From Holosporales bacterium (GTDB lineage Bacteria > Pseudomonadota > Alphaproteobacteria > Caedimonadales > UBA9215): a DNA stretch of 5,030 nucleotides. The position numbers were made by a program, and so were the translations under genes. The notes under the pieces are model-generated. The model was not told the origin of the DNA, ran no database searches, and was given only the letters and a program-made list of their open reading frames with translations. Within the stretch, counting starts at the first letter, position 1. Each line of letters starts with the position of its first letter. Below are positions 1 to 4,742 of this stretch, piece by piece. Where the stretch lies: the NCBI GenBank assembly GCA_003503995.1, contig DOCA01000059.1, forward strand, positions 1 through 5,030, in the 5' to 3' direction.

Positions 1-31
1 TCAGAGATTTCAATAAGACTATATCGACGTT

Positions 32-115
32 AAAAAGGTTCCAGTCTAGGCATCAGTGAGGACGCCTATGTTTTATCAGGCGGCGCGTGCAAGAACGACG
101 CCCGGGAGTTTTTTG
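32..115 (+). repeat. Dispersed palindromic repeat, copy E1
   Basis: This intergenic element lies just beyond the 3' end of hldE. Its left end (32-48) matches 16 of 17 bases of the reverse complement of the element at 4591-4690, and the alignment runs the whole length (a shared 'CTATG' then 'TTAT' in the middle, 'ACGACG' and 'GGGA' plus a T run at the end), about 83 bases in one and 82 in the other. The arms 32-46 and about 100-114 pair imperfectly: roughly 12 of 15 positions if G-U pairs are allowed. A small apical hairpin forms from GCCT (64-67) and AGGC (78-81). No coding potential is visible. It may also help end the hldE transcript, but on the minus strand I see no clean stem followed by a T run. 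The family is not one I can name. Confidence 0.6.
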
Positions 116-129
116 GGCATGAGCTTATT

Positions 130-1659
130 TTAAGCGGAGGGAGTGAAGCGCTTGATGGTATTGGTTGTGCTGTGACCTGGGACCAGATCAACGAGGCAGA
201 CTTTACCACCCCATTGTTGCACCTCTTTTGCCCCAATCACTTGATCAAGGGTGTAATCAGCGCCTTTAATTAAAAGGTCTGGTTTAAGATGCTTGAGGAG
301 TTTTAGAGGGGTGTCTTCGTCAAACACAACAACAAGATCAATACTTTCAAGAGCTAAGAGAACTTGAGCACGGGCATCTTGGGTATTTACAGGTCGGGTT
401 GGTCCTTTCAGTTTTGTAACAGACGCATCGCTGTTGAGGCCTAGAATCAGTTTATCGCATTGAGCTTTGGTTTGTGCCAAGAGCGTTGTGTGACCAGGGT
501 GAAGAATATCAAAGCACCCATTGGTGAAGCCCACTTTTTTTCCTTCAGCGCGCCATTGTAGCACTTGCGTCAAGGCATCCTCCCAAGAGGAATGGGAATG
601 TGCACAAGAAGGAATGGTATTTATATCAATCTCTCCACCGTTTGTCTTATTATCCCCATGGGTTAGTGCTTTGATTAAATCAGCTGGGCTTACCATTGCG
701 GTTCCAACTTTTCCAACGACAATACCAGCTGCGGCATTGGCCAATTGGGCTGCTTGAGTTGAAGAAAGGCCGGCCCCAAGGGCAAGAGAAAAGAGAGCGA
801 CAACCGTATCACCGGCACCAGAGACGTCAAAAACCTCTTGGGCTTTGGTCGTGATGTGAGCATGGGTTGTTTCATCAATAAGACTCATGCCATCTTGGCT
901 TCGAGTCACTAATAGCCCTTTTAAACTATGAGAGTTCATGAGGGTTTGTGCTGCTTCATGAATACCGTTGTCACCGTTTGTTTTTTCGCCTGCACCAATG
1001 TTTTCCCTTTGGCAAGCGTTTTGGAATTCTTTTAGGTTGGGTGTAATAAAGCTTGCGCCTGCATAGTCTCCGTAATAGGTGCTTTTAGGATCTACAACTA
1101 CGGGTATATTAAGGGCCTGTGCTTCTTTTATGATATCGGCGTTAAGGCTTGGATTAAGAACACCTTTGCCATAGTCAGATAAGATGACAACATCGCTTTT
1201 GGCCAGAGCTTTCTTGATGGTATGAAAGAGCTCTTTTTGTTGTTCCGTATTGAGAGACAAAGAGTTTTCACGATCCACTCGCACCAGTTGTTGGCGTTCT
1301 GCAATGATACGGGTTTTAACCGTTGTCGCTTGGTGGGCTTGTTTATCAAAAAAAGCCGTTGCTGTTTTTAGAGAGGCTAATAAGGTTTCAATTTTTGCGC
1401 CTGCTGTATCGTCTCCGATAACAGAAACAAAATGAACAGAAGCCTCAAGACTCGAGATGTTTTGCGCAACGTTTCCAGCCCCGCCCAGCATTTCGATTTC
1501 TTGCGAAACGTGCACAACAGGTACAGGTGCTTCAGGAGAAATGCGATCAACTTTTCCGTATAAAAAACGATCTAGCATCACATCGCCGATACAAAGAACC
1601 TGTACCGTTGAAAGTTTTTTAAGAAGGGCTACTGCCTCAGGAGCGGTTAACTTTTTCAT
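130..1659 (-). CDS. hldE: Bifunctional heptose 7-phosphate kinase / heptose 1-phosphate adenylyltransferase HldE
   Basis: This cytoplasmic enzyme phosphorylates D-glycero-beta-D-manno-heptose 7-phosphate at C1. After GmhB dephosphorylation it adenylylates heptose 1-phosphate to ADP-heptose, for the LPS inner core. It has 509 residues (E. coli HldE has 477). The N-terminal PfkB/ribokinase-like domain spans about 18-330. It shows GDVMLDRF (25-32), GGAGNVAQN (59-67), SDYGKGV (161-167) and the ATP/anion-hole motif DVSGAGDT (278-285), where D284 is the expected catalytic base. A polar linker (about 331-358) leads to the nucleotidyltransferase domain (about 370-505) with TNGCFDILHPGH (379-390; HxGH = H387-H390), RPVNTQDAR (422-430), KGADYT (465-470) and GHSTTNTIKR (495-504). 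All key residues are present. Extra length sits mainly in the linker and in a loop near 216-235. The ATG lies 2 nt after the gmhA stop with no strong Shine-Dalgarno, so translational coupling is likely. Confidence 0.97.
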   Translation of the reverse strand: MKKLTAPEAVALLKKLSTVQVLCIGDVMLDRFLYGKVDRISPEAPVPVVHVSQEIEMLGGAGNVAQNISSLEASVHFVSVIGDDTAGAKIETLLASLKTATAFFDKQAHQATTVKTRIIAERQQLVRVDRENSLSLNTEQQKELFHTIKKALAKSDVVILSDYGKGVLNPSLNADIIKEAQALNIPVVVDPKSTYYGDYAGASFITPNLKEFQNACQRENIGAGEKTNGDNGIHEAAQTLMNSHSLKGLLVTRSQDGMSLIDETTHAHITTKAQEVFDVSGAGDTVVALFSLALGAGLSSTQAAQLANAAAGIVVGKVGTAMVSPADLIKALTHGDNKTNGGEIDINTIPSCAHSHSSWEDALTQVLQWRAEGKKVGFTNGCFDILHPGHTTLLAQTKAQCDKLILGLNSDASVTKLKGPTRPVNTQDARAQVLLALESIDLVVVFDEDTPLKLLKHLKPDLLIKGADYTLDQVIGAKEVQQWGGKVCLVDLVPGHSTTNTIKRFTPSA

Positions 1660-1661
1660 GG

Positions 1662-2315
1662 TTAGTCTACGAGTCCTAAGCCCTTCTCAAGGGCACCACA
1701 TAACATTTGACCAAGAGTGATATGCATCTCTTGAATACGGCTTGTGGTATGAGCCGGCACAATGAGAAGAGGGTCTGCTAAACCAATGAGATCTCCACCG
1801 TCTTTACCAGAAAGGGCGGCTGGAATAAGATCAAGGTCTCGGGCGACCTTAAGGGCTTTGATGATGTTAGGGCTTTTGCCTGATGTTGAAATGCCAAGGG
1901 CAACGTCTCCTAGTTGACCCAAAGCTTCGATTTGACGGCTAAAAAGAACCTCAAAAGAAAAATCATTGGGCGTTGCGGTAAGGGCAGAAGAGTCCGTTGT
2001 AAGGGCCAGAGCTGGAATAGCAGGGCGGTTTTCTTTATAGCGAATGGTTAATTCCGTTGCCAGATGTTGAGAGTCAGCAGCGCTACCACCGTTGCCAAAA
2101 AAGAGGATTTTGTTGCCCCGTTGTATGGCCTTTAGGCAGACCTCATAAAGATGGATAAAATCATCTTCAAGGGAAGCTAAGGTTTTATCCACAACAGCTT
2201 TATGTTCTGCGAATTCACTTTGATAAAAAGCGGATAGATCTCCTGCTTGCGTTCCAAAAATTCGGGCATCAGGGTCAATGAAAAACTTCTTAGGGGAGGC
2301 GGCGTTGGTTGTCAT
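1662..2315 (-). CDS. gmhA: Sedoheptulose 7-phosphate isomerase GmhA
   Basis: GmhA converts sedoheptulose 7-phosphate to D-glycero-D-manno-heptose 7-phosphate, the first committed step of ADP-heptose synthesis. It is a cytoplasmic SIS-domain enzyme. The 217 residues show the SIS signatures FFGNGGSAADSQHLATEL (72-89), a TTDSS segment (106-110), GISTSGKS (141-148) and RIQEMHI (193-199). By comparison with E. coli GmhA, H84, E88 and Q195 match metal ligands H61, E65 and Q172. The position of E. coli H180 appears to be Q203 here (recalled alignment, not computed). The N-terminus is about 25 residues longer than in E. coli. The first ATG is kept because the reading frame is open and the segment is alpha-proteobacteria-like, but a later start cannot be excluded and the upstream Shine-Dalgarno is weak. 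It is followed 2 nt later by hldE, the next enzyme of the pathway, so the two are almost certainly co-transcribed. Confidence 0.95.
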   Translation of the reverse strand: MTTNAASPKKFFIDPDARIFGTQAGDLSAFYQSEFAEHKAVVDKTLASLEDDFIHLYEVCLKAIQRGNKILFFGNGGSAADSQHLATELTIRYKENRPAIPALALTTDSSALTATPNDFSFEVLFSRQIEALGQLGDVALGISTSGKSPNIIKALKVARDLDLIPAALSGKDGGDLIGLADPLLIVPAHTTSRIQEMHITLGQMLCGALEKGLGLVD

Positions 2316-2362
2316 GGTTTTCTTTTACTCTTTAGGGTTCTGTTGATTTTGAGAGGGCTAAA

Positions 2363-2378
2363 CTTAGGATTACCTAAG
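2363..2378 (-). other. Small hairpin between the zinc-ribbon gene and gmhA
   Basis: A perfect 6-bp inverted repeat (CTTAGG / CCTAAG) with a 4-nt loop lies in the 73-nt gap between the zinc-ribbon gene stop and the gmhA start. On the transcribed strand it is followed only by TTTAG, so it is too weak to be called an intrinsic terminator. It could be a processing or attenuation hairpin, or chance. Confidence 0.3.
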
Positions 2379-2388
2379 AGAGGCGTGT

Positions 2389-3063
2389 TTAAAATTGAAC
2401 CTGAATGGATTTTGCTCCCTGAAAAAAACGAGCCGATGAGGTTTCAAAAGCAACGCGTTCACTTGGGTAAATCTTTGATTCACTGGGTTCATAAGTCCAC
2501 TTATCAAGGCGACATTGGTCTTCTCCTTGACGGCGAATGTAGGTATTAATATGGCGCTCCCACCATGAGGCTTGGGCGCAATCTCCTTTAACAATCACTT
2601 GAAGAGAGTTGACTTCTCGTACTTCATTGCCCTCATTAATAATGGTTCCTGTCAGTAAGAGACGTTGCCCTTCTTCCGTTGGTTCAATCATAGGGCGTAA
2701 GTCATCAAAGCGCAGCCCTTCTTGAGAGGGTGCAGGACCAAGACCAACGGTCTGATAAAAAATATGTGACGTAGGCCAAAACTGCATGATCGGTTGCCGC
2801 GCTACAAAAGCGCCAACGCCTAGGACAAAAATCGTAATAAAAAGAAGAAGCCAACCAAGACTCACACCGCTATTATCATTAGCAGCAGAAGCTCTAGCAC
2901 CAATGAGATCAAGGTGAATTTGATCGAGCTCTTTTGCCTCGGGGGTTGGTTTAAAAAACCAAGTGTGATGACACGTAATACACTGTACTTGACGCCCAGA
3001 TTTATCAATGGAACCATCCTCAACAAGGTAACGTTTAGAGCAGGTAGGGCAAATAATAATCAT
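2389..3063 (-). CDS. Zinc-ribbon (MJ0042 type) single-pass membrane protein
   Basis: The protein has 224 residues. At the N-terminus CPTC (C5, C8) and CITC (C28, C31) form a four-cysteine zinc ribbon of the MJ0042 type, flanked by the typical YLVEDGSI and HTWFF segments. An acidic linker follows, then one hydrophobic helix (about 67-88, GVSLGWLLLFITIFVLGVGAFVA) and an approximately 135-residue C-terminal domain. That domain has a LLLTGTIINEGNEVREVNSLQV strand pattern and ends in a hydrophobic VQF, reminiscent of the DUF3426-like domains that often follow this zinc ribbon. Expected topology is a cytoplasmic zinc ribbon and a periplasmic C-terminal domain. The biochemical role is unknown. It heads the minus-strand cluster: its promoter lies about 33 nt upstream of the ATG and gmhA starts 73 nt after its stop. 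A link to heptose synthesis is suggested only by position. No clear Shine-Dalgarno precedes the ATG, but the frame begins with the zinc ribbon, which fixes the start. Confidence 0.85.
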   Translation of the reverse strand: MIIICPTCSKRYLVEDGSIDKSGRQVQCITCHHTWFFKPTPEAKELDQIHLDLIGARASAANDNSGVSLGWLLLFITIFVLGVGAFVARQPIMQFWPTSHIFYQTVGLGPAPSQEGLRFDDLRPMIEPTEEGQRLLLTGTIINEGNEVREVNSLQVIVKGDCAQASWWERHINTYIRRQGEDQCRLDKWTYEPSESKIYPSERVAFETSSARFFQGAKSIQVQF

Positions 3064-3095
3064 TGAAAGTGTGCAGCTTTAAATTGATAATTTCC

Positions 3096-3124
3096 ACTAT
3101 AGAATGCTTCGCTAAAATTAGCAA
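3096..3124 (-). promoter_or_regulatory. Predicted sigma70-type promoter of the zinc-ribbon/gmhA/hldE cluster
   Basis: Read on the minus strand, TTGCTA (plus 3119-3124) and TATAGT (plus 3096-3101) are separated by exactly 17 nt. They match the -35 and -10 consensus at 4 of 6 and 5 of 6 positions. Transcription would start near 3089, leaving a leader of about 26 nt before the ATG at 3063. It is the best promoter seen upstream of the cluster. Confidence 0.55.
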
Positions 3125-3133
3125 GTTCTATAG
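3097..3133. promoter_or_regulatory. Nested dyad symmetry overlapping the promoter (operator-like)
   Basis: An outer perfect 8-bp inverted repeat, CTATAGAA (3097-3104) and TTCTATAG (3126-3133), encloses an inner inverted repeat GCTAA (3111-3115) / TTAGC (3118-3122). The inner repeat lies in the spacer and -35 box and the left outer arm covers the -10 box, so a dimeric regulator bound here would block the promoter. The two dyads are not perfectly concentric. No regulator is encoded in the window, so its role is inference. Confidence 0.4.
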
Positions 3134-3256
3134 AGGGCGTCTGTTGAGGTTCTTTTGAATGATAAAAAAGGCAAAAGCTTAACTCATCAAGACACGCACG
3201 TGGCAAAGATATGCTTACGTTTCTACATTGTTTAATTCTCTGGCTCGCTTTATTTT

Positions 3257-3300
3257 TTTGTATTTACTTTGACTGTTATTTGTATTTACTGTGGCTGTGT
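3257..3300 (+). repeat. 22-bp tandem direct repeat upstream of the secreted-protein pseudogene
   Basis: Copies at 3257-3278 and 3279-3300 match at 18 of 22 positions, including the first 12 (TTTGTATTTACT). The period is about two helical turns, so both copies would face the same side of the DNA. They end 26 bp before the ATG at 3327, inside an AT-rich upstream region. I could not place a convincing -35/-10 pair: TTGACT at 3269-3274 has no good -10 at the right distance. It could be an activator or repressor site, or simply a slippage duplication. Confidence 0.45.
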
Positions 3301-3316
3301 TTGAATTTTCTATTTT

Positions 3317-3324
3317 GAGGAAAA
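3317..3324 (+). promoter_or_regulatory. Ribosome binding site that decides the start at 3327
   Basis: GAGG (3317-3320) followed by AAAA sits 6 nt before ATG 3327. The longer reading from GTG 3291 has no such site and adds 12 residues ahead of a signal peptide, so 3327 is the better start. Confidence 0.6.
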
Positions 3325-3934
3325 CTATGTGTAAAAATATTTTTAATTTAAAGTATATTTTATTGTCATTTTTTATTGTTTTGCTTTGTCATGAGATCGC
3401 GCTATCGTGTGCTCGTACCAATACCTATGCGGTCCTTAGGGAGCAGGAGCAAGATTATGATTGGACGGAAGGCAGCTACAACCTAAGGAGAATGCAAGTT
3501 TATAATGAATATATGGATGCGCGCGGTGAGGTAAACCCTGATCAAGGCAGTATGAGGTATTACCCAAGAAGTGAAGAGATTTAGTCTGTTCTTATTCCTC
3601 TCTTTGATAACTTTTATATGAGGTTAAGACAAGATTTCCTTGATAATGGTGTTCATGACCTAGGGTCTGTGACGCTGAATTATAAAGTCCTTGAAGAGGA
3701 GATGCGCGACTTAACTAAACAAAGGAAGGCAATAGAAAAGAAACAAACTCTCTTGAGAAGGCTATTCAACGATGGAGAGAAAAATGTACAAAAGGAAATT
3801 CGCGCTAAAAAAAGCCACCTTGCGCTCTAAAAAAGGTTACGAAAAAGATCGTAGAGCAATGGCAGAAATAAATGCCTGTGATAGGCAGCTTTCCGAAATA
3901 GCAGGTTTCAAAGATGCTTGTCGTAGTAGAACAA

Positions 3935-4008
3935 AATATGAGCAAGCGCTTCAGAGCTTAGAGGGAAACATAATATGAGCAAGCGCTTCAGAGCTTAGAG
4001 GGAAACAT
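3935..4008 (+). repeat. Perfect 37-bp tandem duplication
   Basis: Copies at 3935-3971 and 3972-4008 are identical, and the match continues by one base (A) after the second. As 37 is not a multiple of 3, the duplication shifts the reading frame and brings TGA 3976-3978 into frame. The perfect identity suggests a recent replication-slippage or unequal-crossover event, or an assembly artefact. Confidence 0.97.
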
Positions 4009-4047
4009 AGTTGAGATTGATCGCCTGTTGGCTGAAAAAACAGAATT

Positions 4048-4079
4048 AAAAACCAAGATTGAAAGATCTTGGTTTTTTT
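4048..4079 (+). terminator. Intrinsic terminator at the end of the pseudogene
   Basis: A 12-bp perfect stem (4048-4059 with 4066-4077; core ACCAAGAT / ATCTTGGT) with a 6-nt loop runs into seven T's (4073-4079). The A run on the left arm gives a T run on the other strand too, so it may work in both directions. It lies within the repaired frame of the upstream pseudogene, which suggests the original stop was at or near here. Confidence 0.75.
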
Positions 4080-4247
4080 GTGATATGTTGTGGCTATACT
4101 CATTGGTTTTAAAGGGTGAGGTGAAATAGGTTCACATCTTTAAAGAGTTGTGCTTAGATGATCCTAACACAGTTGTAACTTGAAGTAATTTTTTGGAGAT
4201 AGTAGAAAGCGTATTCTTTAGCCATCGTCAGCACTTTAATTTTTCCC

Positions 4248-4577
4248 ATGGTCAATTCTAATTTAGAGGCCTCTCAAGCTCAACGGTCTGAAGATGAAAC
4301 ACCCCCTTTAAAGCGGAGTTGTCGTTTTTCAGCAAAAGACCCTATTGATCAAGCTTTATATGGTACAGAAGGAGACTTCTTAAAAAATGTATTTGCGGAT
4401 GCAGGGAGTAATTTTAGGGGCAGAGGGCATGAAGGGCATAAGCGTGATAAAAGAGAAATGTCAGACCGGTTACAAGGAGAAAAGGAGGGTCTTAAAGGGC
4501 GCTTGTATCGAGGACGGGACACGAGTCCTGAATATCGAGCCGCTATATATGCCGTTCTTTTGCAATTTCAAGGTTAG
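4248..4577 (+). CDS. Hypothetical small basic protein, possibly a start-lost remnant
   Basis: This 109-residue ORF starts at ATG 4248 and ends at TAG 4575-4577. I do not recognise the product. The N-terminal third is Ser/Glu rich and the rest is charged and glycine rich, with a stretch near residues 55-90 (GRGHEGHKRDKRE, GEKEGLKGRLYRGRD) of strongly basic character. No membrane segment or catalytic motif is visible. ATG 4248 has no Shine-Dalgarno. The same frame is open upstream to TAG 4203-4205 and reads KAYSLAIVSTLIFPMVNSNLEA, which looks like a signal peptide lacking its first Met. A GGAG at 4195-4198 sits where an RBS for that lost start would be. The gene may therefore have been a secreted protein whose start codon decayed. 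It is followed by the E2 repeat and a strong terminator. Expression is doubtful. Confidence 0.4.
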   Translation: MVNSNLEASQAQRSEDETPPLKRSCRFSAKDPIDQALYGTEGDFLKNVFADAGSNFRGRGHEGHKRDKREMSDRLQGEKEGLKGRLYRGRDTSPEYRAAIYAVLLQFQG

Positions 4578-4590
4578 TAAGAGACTCTAG

Positions 4591-4690
4591 AGTCATTCTA
4601 AAAAGGTCCCAGACGTCGTCATTCGCTCCTAAACTATAAGGCATAGTCGTCGATCGCTCTTTCTTAGACTAGAACCTTTTTGGAACGACT
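4591..4690 (-). repeat. Dispersed palindromic repeat, copy E2 (inverted relative to E1)
   Basis: This is an approximately 100-bp imperfect palindrome between two convergent genes. The arms 4591-4616 and 4665-4690 pair over most of 26 positions, including an uninterrupted AAAAAGGT / ACCTTTTT core. An apical hairpin ACTAT (4633-4637) / ATAGT (4643-4647) sits at the place that aligns with the apical hairpin of E1. Inside, GTCGTC-NN-TCGCTC occurs twice (4615-4628 and 4646-4659). A perfect 12-bp palindrome GACTCTAGAGTC (4583-4594) overlaps the left edge. Its reverse complement aligns with E1 at 32-115. It lies in the probable 3' region of both the 4248-4577 ORF and mrp. The family is unnamed here. 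Confidence 0.7.
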
Positions 4691-4710
4691 TTATTTTTAA
4701 GCCTTTAAAG

Positions 4711-4740
4711 CTCTCCCTTTTTTGGGAGAGTTTTTTGTTT
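4711..4740 (+). terminator. Strong intrinsic terminator between convergent genes
   Basis: Perfect 7-bp stem CTCTCCC (4711-4717) / GGGAGAG (4724-4730) with a T6 loop, then TTTTTTGTTT and further T's. It ends plus-strand transcription of the 4248-4577 region just before the mrp stop. On the minus strand the stem is followed by only a short CTTTAAAGG, so it is a weaker terminator for mrp. Confidence 0.85.
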
Positions 4741-4742
4741 TT

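Larger units (their letters stand above)
3327..4129 (+). pseudogene. Broken gene for a secreted coiled-coil protein (in-frame TAG plus two frameshifts)
   Basis: I do not recognise the family. The start is ATG 3327. Residues 1-29 form a Sec signal peptide: K3 and K9, a hydrophobic core YILLSFFIVLLC (10-21), and a likely cleavage after SCA (27-29). A lipoprotein reading at C28 fits the lipobox poorly. The frame stops at TAG 3582-3584 (codon 86), yet the SAME frame continues with SVLIPLFDNFYMRLRQDFL and a charged heptad-like stretch (EEEMRDLTKQRKAIEKK). It then meets TAA 3828-3830. Dropping one A from the A7 run at 3807-3813 moves it into the next frame (ATLRSKKGYEKDRR...LQSLEGNI). That frame is cut at TGA 3976-3978, inside a perfect 37-bp tandem duplication (3935-4008). 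Removing one copy restores VEIDRLLAEKTELKTKIE and runs to TAG 4127-4129. The repaired product has about 254 residues. Alternatives are two or three small separate ORFs, stop readthrough, or slippage. The coherent coiled-coil across all three breaks favours a pseudogene. The last residues overlap the terminator at 4048-4079, so the ancestral end is uncertain. Confidence 0.75.

Noticed and set aside
636..981. 10-bp repeat CACCGTTTGT at 636-645 and 972-981 within hldE
   Set aside because: It is short, falls in two polar loop-coding stretches with similar codons, and is compatible with chance.
521..1720. Several plus-strand and alternative-frame ORFs inside hldE
   Set aside because: They are shadows of a fully conserved hldE reading frame with all its motifs.
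2247..2594. ORFs across the end of the zinc-ribbon gene and the start of gmhA (both strands)
   Set aside because: They overlap two well-supported genes in other frames and show no start signals or domain features.
3269..3274. TTGACT as a -35 box for the plus-strand secreted gene
   Set aside because: No acceptable -10 hexamer lies 16-18 nt downstream.
3772..3978. Separate small ORF starting at ATG 3772
   Set aside because: It begins inside the upstream coiled-coil frame and continues its pattern after a one-base shift; it is better read as the second part of the broken gene.
4387..4590. Alternative plus-strand ORF of 67 residues
   Set aside because: It overlaps the 4248-4577 ORF in another frame, has no RBS and no recognisable features.
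4591..4690. Possible tRNA or other stable RNA gene in the intergenic fold
   Set aside because: There is no CCA end, T-loop or anticodon-arm pattern; the fold is one long imperfect palindrome shared with the copy at 32-115.
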